Counted from the first letter of the stretch, positions 12,965-19,960 are shown. The stretch is 30,789 nucleotides of DNA from a virus (IMGVR_UViG_3300036766_002263:1-30789); one strand, 5' to 3'. The notes: generated by a model from the letters alone, not told the origin. Made by a program: numbers and translations.

Positions 12965-15700
12965 ATGGCGTCTATCGATGATCTGAAAACACGTATCGAC
13001 CTCCACGACCTCGCGGACAAGCTCGGACTCGAACGGCCGCACGATCGCGGAAACTATAAGAGCCCACAGCACGACGACAAAACTCCGTCGCTTTCAATTT
13101 ACCAGAACGGTAAGCGCTGGAAGGATCACTCTACCGGCGAAGGCGGATCCTGCGTGGATATCGTGTGCTACGTGCTCGGCGTCGATGTGCCGGCGGCGGT
13201 GAAGAAGTTGCACGAACTCTATGGCATCGAGCCGGACCGTCCCAAGCAAACCACGGAGCGCCGGCGGCGCACACGCGAGGAATATATCGCCGACAAGTGC
13301 ATTGCCCAGGCGGAGCATGCGCTGCCGTATCTGATCGAGCAGCGCGGCATTCCCGACGCGATCGCGCGCCGTGCCATCAGCAGCCGGTCCGTCGGTTTCA
13401 ACGACTGGACCAGCGACAAGATCCCCGCCGGCGAGCCGCTGCACGGCGGGCCGGCGGTCGCGTTTATCGTGCGCACCTTCAATCCGGGCCACGTGGCCGC
13501 GGTCGACCTGCGCTACCTCGACCCCGCCTTAAACGGTGGCGTGAAGACGCAGACGCAGGGGGAGAAGGTCGGCGCTCCCTGGACTTCGGACCTGCGGCGC
13601 TTCGAGAAGGCGAAACGGGTGTATGTCTGCGAGTCGCCCATCAACGCGCTGTCAATCGAGGCCTGCGAGATGCCGTGGACGGCCGCCATCGCTACCCGCG
13701 GCGCGCTCAGTGTCGTGCCCAACATGGATTGGCGCTTCCTTCTCGGCAAGGAAGTCGTGATCGTCATGGATAACGACGAACCGGATCCGAAACAGAACAA
13801 TCTGTGCCCGGGCGCGGCGGCGAGCTGGATCGTGCACGAGCAGCTCACCTCGCTCAATGTTGCCGCGTACCTGGTCGACCAGGGCGAATGGACGCACAAC
13901 GATGTGAACGACATCCTGCGCGAGGAAGGCGCCGAGGAACTCAAGCGCATCCTGCGCAATTTCGAGCCCTGGGCGATCCCCGGCGTGCGCGGCGACGACA
14001 AGGGCAAGGGCAAGGTGCGCGTGTTCCTGCCGCCGCATGACTTCGGCCAATACTGGCGCTACCGGGCGAAGGAAGATTTCACCCGGTTCATCGCCAAGCG
14101 CAAGGAAGAGGACGGGCAGACGGTTGACGACTACCAGGATCTCGCCGGCTTCCGGCTCGCCGGCCTGTCGCGCGTGACCATCGCGAGCGCCGTGGCCACT
14201 ATGACCGGCGATCGCGATAACCAGCCGCTGATGCTGTTCTCGATCTCCGTGCAGACGCCGCACCACGGCGCAAAATTAGTGCGCAGAGTGTTCAAAGACG
14301 ACGCGCTATACAACATCGAGGCATGGAAAAAACTTGGGCCAGTTTTTAACCCAGCCGCCTTTCTGCGCCTGGTGACGATATGGAGTCGCGCGGCCGATAT
14401 CGGCGCGCGGCATGCGATCAACTTTGTCGGTCTCGCCTGGCGTGACGGCAAGCCGATCGTGAACGAGGGGCCGGATTGCTACTTCACCGAACCTGAAAAG
14501 CAATGCCCATATCACAACCTGGTGTTCCCCTCCGGGTCGCCTGAAAACGGACGCGCGGTGATCGAGGCCTATCAGGCCACCTTCCGAAAAAACGCCGCCG
14601 CCTTCGCCCTAGTGTGGGTCTTGGGCGCACATTTGAAGGCGTTCCTTGGCTTCTGGCCGCACCTGATCATGCAGGCCGACAAAGGGGCGGGCAAATCGAC
14701 ACTCATCAAGCGAATCGAGCGCTCGCTCGCGATGACGATGTTCAGCCGCCAGACCATCAGTACCGAGTTCCGCATCGTAACCTCGGTCTCGCACACCAGC
14801 CACCCGGTGGGTTGGGAAGAGATATCCGCCGGCCGGCAGGACATCATCGACAAAGCGGTGTCCACTCTGCAGGAGTGCTACCAGTACACGATCACACGGC
14901 GCGGCTCGGACATGACCGAATACCTGCTGTGTGCGCCGGTGTTGCTGGCCGGAGAAGATGTGCCGGTGCGCTCGCTACTCGGCAAGGTGGTACATACTGA
15001 CTTGACCGCCAAAAAAGGGGCGATGATGCCGGAGGATCTGCCGCGATTCCCCGTACTGCAATGGCTCAAGTTCCTGGCTGGGCATACACGACAGCAGGTG
15101 CGCGGGGTCTACGATGTCGCCCGGCGCCACTGCATTGACCGCCTGAGCGCTACCAAGAGCGACGCCGGCGCCCAGCGCATGGTGGAGAACTACGCCGCCG
15201 TTCTCACGAGCTGGAGGCTGTTGTGCGAGTTCACGGAGACGGATCCGGCGCAGGGTGATTTCGAGGCCTGCCTGCTCGAAGAGATGAACAACCAGGTGCT
15301 GGAGACAACCGCCGACAGGGAGCCCTGGGTGTGGATACTTGAAACCACTCTGTCCGAGATCGACGCCGGGCGATATCAGCATCCGTATACATGGGATGAC
15401 GTGGACGACGAGCATGGCGGTGAGCCAGAACTCTGCTTGATAATACGCACGAGCCATATCATGGATCACCTCGCGCACACCTCGGCCTTGCGTGACAAAT
15501 GGAACAGCCTGCCGGTCAAGAGCGACCGCGTGTTCAAGCGGCAACTGAAGAATGCCGGAGTGGTGATTACGGAGCGCACGGACATTACGGTCGCAGGGAA
15601 GCGGTATTGCCACGCTGTGGCCATCAGCGTGCCGCGCATGGCGCGTTTCGGGCTCTATGCCTCGCCGGACGTTACCGACCGTTCACCCGCCAAGGCCTGA
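12965..15700 (+). CDS. Toprim primase-helicase (911 aa)
   Basis: This large replication protein has an N-terminal CHC2-like primase zinc-finger region (about 1-75). The usual Cys pattern is eroded: YKSPQHDDKTPSLSIYQNGK, then DHSTGEGGSCVDIV. The Toprim domain (about 215-275) shows VYVCESPINALSIEAC and VVIVMDNDEPD. The C-terminal half carries a Walker A, QADKGAGKSTLIK (about 569-581), followed by VGWEEISAG and LLCAPVLLAGED, fitting an AAA/SF-type helicase. This order recalls P4 alpha-like replicases, though the details differ. ATG at 12965 follows AAGGCAGG. An iteron array follows immediately downstream, so this is probably the initiator or helicase of an excised replicon. The final 40 or so residues (about 860-900) form a small domain that could bind DNA. 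Confidence 0.85.
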   Translation: MASIDDLKTRIDLHDLADKLGLERPHDRGNYKSPQHDDKTPSLSIYQNGKRWKDHSTGEGGSCVDIVCYVLGVDVPAAVKKLHELYGIEPDRPKQTTERRRRTREEYIADKCIAQAEHALPYLIEQRGIPDAIARRAISSRSVGFNDWTSDKIPAGEPLHGGPAVAFIVRTFNPGHVAAVDLRYLDPALNGGVKTQTQGEKVGAPWTSDLRRFEKAKRVYVCESPINALSIEACEMPWTAAIATRGALSVVPNMDWRFLLGKEVVIVMDNDEPDPKQNNLCPGAAASWIVHEQLTSLNVAAYLVDQGEWTHNDVNDILREEGAEELKRILRNFEPWAIPGVRGDDKGKGKVRVFLPPHDFGQYWRYRAKEDFTRFIAKRKEEDGQTVDDYQDLAGFRLAGLSRVTIASAVATMTGDRDNQPLMLFSISVQTPHHGAKLVRRVFKDDALYNIEAWKKLGPVFNPAAFLRLVTIWSRAADIGARHAINFVGLAWRDGKPIVNEGPDCYFTEPEKQCPYHNLVFPSGSPENGRAVIEAYQATFRKNAAAFALVWVLGAHLKAFLGFWPHLIMQADKGAGKSTLIKRIERSLAMTMFSRQTISTEFRIVTSVSHTSHPVGWEEISAGRQDIIDKAVSTLQECYQYTITRRGSDMTEYLLCAPVLLAGEDVPVRSLLGKVVHTDLTAKKGAMMPEDLPRFPVLQWLKFLAGHTRQQVRGVYDVARRHCIDRLSATKSDAGAQRMVENYAAVLTSWRLLCEFTETDPAQGDFEACLLEEMNNQVLETTADREPWVWILETTLSEIDAGRYQHPYTWDDVDDEHGGEPELCLIIRTSHIMDHLAHTSALRDKWNSLPVKSDRVFKRQLKNAGVVITERTDITVAGKRYCHAVAISVPRMARFGLYASPDVTDRSPAKA

Positions 15701-15886
15701 TTCGTGATCTCCCCCCCGCACCCCCAACAAGTTTTGCCGCCGCAAAGTGACGAAAGACCTAGAGAGCCATGGGGGGATTGGGTCGTTTTTTGGTGTTTTT
15801 TACAAAAGGTTGGCACAGGCAGCGCACGGGAACCGCGCAACCACATACTCGTCGATACCAACTCATTGATCGTGGAGCAGAATGGG

Positions 15887-15959
15887 TGCGCGGGTTCACT
15901 GAATTTCTGCGCGGGTCTGTCCTCTAACTGCGCGGGTTCGCTCCCATACTGCGCGGGTT
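15887..15959 (+). repeat. four 21-bp-spaced iterons TGCGCGGGTY
   Basis: The ten-base core is at 15887-15896, 15908-15917, 15929-15938 and 15950-15959. Only the second ends in C rather than T. Spacers are unrelated in sequence, so the conserved core and the two-helical-turn spacing point to a protein binding array, not to simple tandem duplication. Confidence 0.85.
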
Positions 15960-16049
15960 ACATTTTGGTAATTTTCTCATCCTCCCCCTCTTTTCTTTCT
16001 TTCTTCTTGATAAAAAAAGAAAAAAGAAATATGAGCAAGGAAAGCACAG

Positions 16050-16174
16050 TGCGCGGGTCGGTTTCGAGAATTTACTTTAACTGCGCGGGTTGCAACCCCC
16101 TGCGCGAGTTAACCCGCGCAGTGATTTTATCGGTAAAACATGGGCCAAACTATGATTGCGCGGGTGCGCGGGTT
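16050..16174 (+). repeat. second iteron group with inverted pair
   Basis: Cores lie at 16050-16059, 16082-16091, 16101-16110 (one mismatch), 16111-16120 (inverted), 16157-16166 and 16165-16174. The fourth and third form a 20-bp near-palindrome. A 12-bp perfect palindrome GGGTTGCAACCC lies at 16087-16098. The last copies end about 35 bp before the next gene and could also control its promoter. Confidence 0.75.
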
Positions 16175-16208
16175 GTTCTGCCTGTGGGTACCCTGAAAGG
16201 ACATCGTC

Positions 16209-16421
16209 ATGACTGACCGGAGACCAGCCGATTTTGCCAAATCGGATAGCAATATGCGCCGCCCGAAGGTCAGGTGCGAGTGCGGGTTCATGGTGTTTAA
16301 CGGTGAGGTGGTGCGCGCTCGAATTATTTTTTTGTCGCCTGATGGAGCACTCGCAAAGTGTCGGTGCCGGCGTCTGGTGCGAGCGCCGCTTGTCTATGCT
16401 GGACTTATAACGGAGGCGTGA
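16209..16421 (+). CDS. small putative zinc-ribbon protein (70 aa)
   Basis: This 70-residue protein has two CxC-type pairs, RCECGFMVFNG (about 23-33) and KCRCRRL (about 50-56). They could form a four-Cys zinc site, loosely like the Com zinc-finger regulator of Mu-like phages. ATG at 16209 follows AAAGGACA, a good ribosome binding site. The gene begins right after the last iterons and is two bases from the next gene, so it is probably co-transcribed with it and with the recombinase. Base composition matches its neighbours. The zinc-binding role is predicted only from Cys spacing; I recognise no exact family. Confidence 0.6.
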   Translation: MTDRRPADFAKSDSNMRRPKVRCECGFMVFNGEVVRARIIFLSPDGALAKCRCRRLVRAPLVYAGLITEA

Positions 16422-16422
16422 G

Positions 16423-16707
16423 ATGCAGCTTATCGAAAATGGTAGATATCAGTCGCATTCCCTTGGGACATTCATCGTGGCTGCGATCGGAATATGCCAC
16501 GAAAAAGAATGCGCAGCGCTCATTACCGAAGGTGATCTGCCAGAGATTATTGTTCGACCGGTTGCAGATTTAACCCGCCTGCTGGGTGCCATCGAACTTG
16601 TTGACAAACGCGCCCTCCCTGGTGAGGTCCGTGGCGTTGGATGGTGGCTCGGGCAAAAAATCGCTTCCGTGCGAAAAGTAAATGGCGAGATCCTGGTCGA
16701 TTTTTGA
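16423..16707 (+). CDS. hypothetical protein (94 aa) upstream of recombinase
   Basis: I do not recognise this 94-residue protein. It starts at ATG 16423 behind GGAGG (16411-16415), one base after the previous stop. It has an N-terminal beta-rich part (HSLGTFIVAAIGICHEKECA) and a C-terminal GVGWWLGQKIASVRKVNGE. No signal peptide or clear membrane segment is seen. It ends 8 bp before the best recombinase start; a longer recombinase start at 16641 would overlap it. It is therefore likely to be expressed with the recombinase. A link to excision or copy control is only a guess from position. Confidence 0.6.
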   Translation: MQLIENGRYQSHSLGTFIVAAIGICHEKECAALITEGDLPEIIVRPVADLTRLLGAIELVDKRALPGEVRGVGWWLGQKIASVRKVNGEILVDF

Positions 16708-16715
16708 TTCAACAA

Positions 16716-17729
16716 ATGAATGATCTCGCGGATGACCTGATATCGGCTTACCTGGTTTTTATCGAACACAACCGGGGGAAGTCTGGTCGCACGGCAGAAA
16801 GATATCGAACTCACCTCATTCGTCTTCAAGATTTTATCAAAGGACGTAAGTTGGTGGAAGCGACACGCGAGGATATCGAAGAGTTTGCCGGCATGTATGC
16901 TCACCGCATGGGTATCTCTCCACGATCACGACGCGTGATCGTCGCCGCCGTACGTGGATTTTATCGCTGGCTCGCGCGCGCCGGGCACATCTCCACCGAC
17001 ATCTCACGAGATCTGCCCTATCCCGATGCCGGCGTTCGTTTCCCTGGCGCGCTTTCGTTGCAATTTGCAGAAAAAATGTTGATGGTACCGGACATCAACA
17101 CCTTCACTGGAATCCGTGATTGCGCGATGCTATCGGTCCTGCTCGGCGCCGGGTTGCGAGTTTCTGAGTTGGTGGGGTTGAATGAGGGCGATCTTTTTTT
17201 TGAAAAGATTGATGGGCGCGAACAATTGACGTTGCGTGTTCGCGGCAAGGGCAAGCGGGAGCGCCTGATTCCAGCTCCTCGCGATTGCTGGGCGCTTCTT
17301 CGCGCGTATCTCGGTCACGACATGCTGGAGAAAATGGACCGCACGCTCCCGAGCGGCGAAGTGGTCTTGTTTGTTTCGATTCGGAATCACCGCGTTCCTC
17401 CGCATGGGTACTTCGGCGAACACCGACGCTTGACACGTGGCGCGGTGTTTCGATTCTTTCGGCGCTACGCTGAAAAGGCAGGAGCACCGAAGGAACAGCG
17501 GCACCCACATGCTGCGCGCCATTTGTTCGCGACAGAGCTTCTGGAAGGCGGAACAGACCTTGTTGAAATCCAGGCATCGCTTGGCCACGCATCCATCGAA
17601 AGCACCAGAATCTATCTGCACCTTGCAATGCGCAAACGCCGCGAATCGATCGCCAAAACTGGCCCGCTCGCGAAAATTAGAACGCCCGTGACAGATCTTT
17701 TGAAGAGCCTCGACGCTCGATCGGATTAA
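16716..17729 (+). CDS. XerC/D-like tyrosine recombinase
   Basis: This 337-residue site-specific recombinase has a SAM-like N-terminal core-binding domain (about 1-95: DLISAYLVFIEHNRGKSGRT, ..., VAAVRGFYRWLARAGHI). The catalytic domain contains GAGLRVSELVGL with the first Arg, VRGKGKRERLIP with the Lys, HPHAARHLFATELLEGG (His-x-x-Arg box), LGHASIESTRIYLHLA with the second His and the nucleophilic Tyr. All catalytic residues are present. ATG at 16716 matches the family N-terminus; ATG at 16641 would add 25 basic residues and overlap the previous gene. The ribosome binding site is weak at either start. It is unlike the P4 integrase at the window start and probably moves the iteron-containing element. 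Confidence 0.85.
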   Translation: MNDLADDLISAYLVFIEHNRGKSGRTAERYRTHLIRLQDFIKGRKLVEATREDIEEFAGMYAHRMGISPRSRRVIVAAVRGFYRWLARAGHISTDISRDLPYPDAGVRFPGALSLQFAEKMLMVPDINTFTGIRDCAMLSVLLGAGLRVSELVGLNEGDLFFEKIDGREQLTLRVRGKGKRERLIPAPRDCWALLRAYLGHDMLEKMDRTLPSGEVVLFVSIRNHRVPPHGYFGEHRRLTRGAVFRFFRRYAEKAGAPKEQRHPHAARHLFATELLEGGTDLVEIQASLGHASIESTRIYLHLAMRKRRESIAKTGPLAKIRTPVTDLLKSLDARSD

Positions 17730-17752
17730 GCCGCCAGACCAATGCATGGGGT

Positions 17753-17782
17753 ACCTGCACCCCCTTATGGGGGGGTGCAGGT
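17753..17782. terminator. 12-bp perfect hairpin after the recombinase gene
   Basis: ACCTGCACCCCC (17753-17764) and its complement (17771-17782) enclose the loop TTATGG. There is no T tract, so it may be a rho-assisted terminator or a recombination or protein binding site. It lies 24 bp past the recombinase stop. Confidence 0.5.
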
Positions 17783-17807
17783 GTGAAAGATCATAGCCAT
17801 TCCCGTA

Positions 17808-17845
17808 TTGCCTTACTGTAGCGTACACGTTACACTTGTTTTATG
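17808..17845 (+). promoter_or_regulatory. promoter/operator of TA copy 2
   Basis: TTGCCT (17808-17813), a 17-bp spacer and TACACT (17831-17836) form a promoter. The near-palindrome GTAGCGTACACGTTAC (17818-17833) overlaps it and is the likely antitoxin operator. The ATG at 17843 is 7 bp after the -10. Confidence 0.65.
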
Positions 17846-18166
17846 CATGACCTGATCCGGTACCAGACGGCGGACGGCCGTGAGCCCTTCACAGACTGGT
17901 TGAATACCCTCCGTGACCGGCAGGCGAAAGCCCGCGTCTTGGCGCGCCTGGAACGGCTTGAGGGCGGCAACTTCGGCGACTGCGAGCCGTGCCGGGAAGG
18001 AGTGTCGGAGCTTCGCGTTCATTGGGGTGCGGGTTACCGCGTCTACTACGCCCGGGTGGGCAAGGCGGTCATCCTGCTCCTCGTCGGTGGCGACAAGCGC
18101 ACCCAGAATGCCGATATCGGGCGGGCTGTAGGTTACTTGCAGGACTTCAAGAGGAGACAGAAATGA
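17843..18166 (+). CDS. RelE/ParE-superfamily (Gp49-type) toxin, copy 2
   Basis: This 107-residue toxin matches copy 1 except for His instead of Leu at residue 2. It has the same motifs, FTDWLNTLRDRQAKARVLAR and VHWGAGYRVYYARVGKAVIL. ATG at 17843 is 7 bp after the -10, so no leader or ribosome binding site is evident and the message may be leaderless. The stop overlaps the antitoxin start (ATGA). It lies just outside the tyrosine recombinase end of the iteron element, whereas copy 1 lies just outside the serine recombinase end. Because the two modules are nearly identical, each antitoxin should be able to neutralise both toxins. Confidence 0.9.
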   Translation: MHDLIRYQTADGREPFTDWLNTLRDRQAKARVLARLERLEGGNFGDCEPCREGVSELRVHWGAGYRVYYARVGKAVILLLVGGDKRTQNADIGRAVGYLQDFKRRQK

Positions 18167-18477
18167 GCAAACTCAAGGCAGCGGTTTCACACCGCAACAG
18201 ACTGATCGAGGAACTGCGCGCGGACCCCAGGCTCGCGCGTGAATACCTCGCGGCGGCGATCGAGGACGACGACCCGAAGGTGATGCTGTCGGCGCTTCGC
18301 ACCGTCGCCGAGGCGCGCGGTATGGCGCGCTTAGCCGAGGCCGCCGGGATTCCGCGTGAGAGCCTCTACCGTGCGCTCTCGCCGAAGGGCAATCCGCGGC
18401 TATCCACGCTGCTGGCCGTGATCAAGGCGGCGGGCTTCAGGCTCTCGCTCGGTGAACGCAAGCGCCGGGCAGCATAG
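18163..18477 (+). CDS. HTH antitoxin of the RelE/Gp49 module, copy 2
   Basis: This is the 104-residue antidote protein, 100 of 104 residues identical to copy 1. The HTH lies in EARGMARLAEAAGIPRESLY, followed by RALSPKGNPRLSTLLAVIKA. ATG at 18163 overlaps the toxin stop and follows GAGGAGA. It is expected to bind the 16-bp near-palindrome upstream of the toxin and hold both genes off. The sequence after the stop codon is unrelated to that after copy 1, which marks the duplication edge. Confidence 0.9.
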   Translation: MSKLKAAVSHRNRLIEELRADPRLAREYLAAAIEDDDPKVMLSALRTVAEARGMARLAEAAGIPRESLYRALSPKGNPRLSTLLAVIKAAGFRLSLGERKRRAA

Positions 18478-18691
18478 GAGACCTGGCTCGCACTTCTCGC
18501 CTCTCGTACGATGTTCAAAACTCGTATTCAGGGGCTCAGAGATATTTCAGAAATGCCAGTTTTCCCGATGCGGCAATGCGGGTACGGGGAGGTCTGAAAC
18601 TCGTGTTTGAAACGGGCTAAGTCGTCAGGTGTTCAGAAAACTTTTTGACTGAAATCTACCCGAGGGTTAGTTATTCCCATTTGTGGGAGGC

Positions 18692-18717
18692 TTCCACCCC
18701 GGATATCCGGGGTGGAA
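18692..18717. repeat. perfect 26-bp palindrome
   Basis: TTCCACCCCGGAT (18692-18704) is followed directly by its exact reverse complement (18705-18717), with no loop. This suits a dimeric protein site or recombination site better than a transcription terminator. Confidence 0.85.
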
Positions 18718-18740
18718 AAGAAACTACCGGCTGATGGGGT

Positions 18741-18766
18741 CTGCATAGGGCCTATGCCCTATGCAG
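18741..18766. repeat. 10-bp hairpin at the resolvase 3' end
   Basis: CTGCATAGGG (18741-18750) and CCCTATGCAG (18757-18766) enclose CCTATG. It touches the end of the minus-strand resolvase gene. It lacks a T tract, so it may stop transcription weakly or protect the mRNA end. Confidence 0.6.
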
Positions 18767-18767
18767 G

Positions 18768-19373
18768 TCAGGCCCGCGAGATGGACACCGTCTGTGTTCT
18801 GATGACACGCTGCACGACTGAGGTTCCTACCTTCAGGGTGCGGGAAATTGCACGGATGCCCTTCCCTTGTGCGCGCTGTTGTCTAATCAATCGCTCAATC
18901 GAGTCAGCTACCGGTGGACGTCCGAGGCGCTTTCCTTGTGCCCTGGCACGTGTGAGTCCCGCCTTCACGCGCTCCTGGATCATTGCGCGCTCGAACTCCG
19001 CGAAGACACCACACATCTGGAACAGCGCCTTACCAGCCGGGGTGGTAGTGTCGATCCCCTGCTGATGCAGGTACAGGTCAACACCCTTCGCGTGTATCTC
19101 AGCGAGGAACGTCACAAGGTGCTGTAGGCTGCGCCCAAGTCGATCAACTGACCAAACTGCGATCACATCGAACTCACGGCGTATGGCGGCCTTACAGAGC
19201 CGATCGAAGGCTGGGCGTTGACCACGATCCTTGGCTCCACTGACCCCGTTGTCGACATACTCTTCAACCACCTTCCAGCCCATTCTATGAGCTACTGATC
19301 TCATCTCTTGCAACTGATTCGCAGTGTCCTGGTGGTCGGTGCTTACCCGCGCATAGATTGCCACTTGCTTCAT
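18768..19373 (-). CDS. small serine recombinase (resolvase/invertase)
   Basis: This 201-residue serine recombinase begins MKQVAIYARVSTDHQDTANQ (catalytic Ser near residue 10). It then shows DNGVSGAKDRGQRPAFDRLC, AVWSVDRLGRSLQHLV, and FAEFERAMIQERVKAGLTRA. The C-terminal HTH lies in GIRAISRTLKVGTSVVQRVI. All hallmarks of the Tn3-type resolvase/DNA invertase family are intact. ATG at 19373 is preferred to 19397, since the family N-terminus starts there and GGGGGC lies just upstream. No transposase is present. Palindromes lie on both sides (18692-18766 and 19481-19502) and could be its sites. The role may be resolution or inversion in a remnant transposon. Confidence 0.88.
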   Translation of the reverse strand: MKQVAIYARVSTDHQDTANQLQEMRSVAHRMGWKVVEEYVDNGVSGAKDRGQRPAFDRLCKAAIRREFDVIAVWSVDRLGRSLQHLVTFLAEIHAKGVDLYLHQQGIDTTTPAGKALFQMCGVFAEFERAMIQERVKAGLTRARAQGKRLGRPPVADSIERLIRQQRAQGKGIRAISRTLKVGTSVVQRVIRTQTVSISRA

Positions 19374-19728
19374 GGTCGCCCCCTGTGTTGAAAACATTTG
19401 ATTACCGTACAGCCGATCTTCACTCCGACGTCTCTAGAAAACAAGCAATACATGACATCGAAGTTGGAGAGGTTTTCGGTACATGCATGTGCCATACGTA
19501 TGTGAACGACAGGAATGAATTCACACGACTCGTTGCCAGCTGTTGGGGGTGGGGGGTCGGCGTGAAGATATACGCTCCTCGTTAGGGGGGGGTGGTTACC
19601 AGGATTTCTGCAATTCCGCCAACCCCATCTTAAAAAAAACGACCGCGATTCTTGACGTCCGCGAGATTGAGTTCGCGCCCCTAGTTCAAAACTTCCGCAC
19701 TGTGAAATAATGATCGCCCTTCACATGG
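19374..19728. other. gap upstream of the resolvase with paired palindromes
   Basis: No supported gene is seen in these 355 bp. Two 10-bp perfect palindromes lie close together: ACATGCATGT (19481-19490) and CATACGTATG (19493-19502), about 108 bp upstream of the resolvase start. They could be recombinase subsites. Several G runs (19543-19592) are also present. A plus-strand promoter for the phage genes may lie in the last 100 bp but I cannot place it firmly. Confidence 0.45.
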
Positions 19729-19737
19729 ATGGGCCCA

Positions 19738-19929
19738 ATGCAATCAACCCAGTGTCTTGAGTGCAGGCATTACCAGGGCGTTCAGCCGCGCGCCGATTTT
19801 CCGGTGCATGTCTGCGCGGCGTATCCGGACGGCATTCCGGAGGCGATCGTCACCGGTGCGCACGATCACCGCGAGCCGTACCCGGGCGACAACGGCCTTC
19901 GCTTCGCGCCATCTGTCGCGGGCGATTGA
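19738..19929 (+). CDS. small Cys-containing phage-type protein (63 aa)
   Basis: This belongs to a recurrent unnamed family of small phage/prophage proteins, recalled from the pattern CxECRHYQG ... [15 protein letters not shown], then [15 protein letters not shown]. Three Cys residues in a short, soluble protein suggest possible metal binding, but this is not established. ATG at 19738 gives 63 residues; ATG at 19729 would give 66. Ribosome binding sequence is weak at both. It opens the phage-like cluster and precedes a structured intergenic region. Its role in phages is unknown to me. Confidence 0.7.
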   Translation: MQSTQCLECRHYQGVQPRADFPVHVCAAYPDGIPEAIVTGAHDHREPYPGDNGLRFAPSVAGD

Positions 19930-19960
19930 CTTTCACACTCGTTGCTGCACAATAACACCC

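Larger units (their letters stand above)
15701..16208. other. candidate replication origin: iterons plus AT-rich tract
   Basis: This 508-bp region after the primase-helicase gene has no convincing gene. It holds nine direct copies and one inverted copy of TGCGCGGGTY. Four are at 15887, 15908, 15929 and 15950, exactly 21 bp apart. Others are at 16050, 16082, 16101 (variant GAGTT), 16157 and 16165; the inverted one is at 16111-16120. Between the two groups lies a long C/T-rich then A/G-rich tract (about 15975-16030) that could melt easily. Iterons with an AT-rich stretch beside a replicase gene are the classic layout of an initiator-bound origin. The origin role is an inference. Confidence 0.6.
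17810..18477 (+). repeat. TA-cassette inverted duplication, copy 2
   Basis: This is the second copy of the 668-bp promoter-toxin-antitoxin cassette, in opposite orientation to 9828-10495. Homology ends at the antitoxin stop. Confidence 0.9.
18478..18767. other. gap with palindromes and a possible Tn3-like terminal repeat
   Basis: No gene is visible. Position 18586-18621 begins GGGG and ends GGGCTAAG, the general form of Tn3-family inverted ends, but at 36 rather than 38 bp and with no transposase nearby. A perfect 26-bp palindrome and a 10-bp hairpin follow before the resolvase stop. Confidence 0.4.

Noticed and set aside
12754-12981. A 75-codon plus-strand open frame spanning the AlpA 3' end and the primase start.
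   Set aside because: It overlaps both genes in another frame, has no ribosome binding site and no recognisable motif.
15704-16216. A 170-codon open frame after the primase-helicase.
   Set aside because: Its CAG-containing periodic text arises from iterons spaced by 21 bases, a multiple of three. The rest is low-complexity (FSSSPSFLSFF), and the composition is unlike the neighbouring proteins. I treat it as non-coding.
16641-16715. A longer start for the XerC/D-like recombinase.
   Set aside because: It would overlap the 94-aa gene by 67 bases and add 25 basic residues not expected for the family. ATG at 16716 fits better, although its ribosome binding site is weak.
19358-19585. A 75-codon plus-strand open frame upstream of the resolvase gene.
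   Set aside because: It overlaps the resolvase start on the other strand and has no motif or ribosome binding site. The G runs and palindromes fit a non-coding region better.
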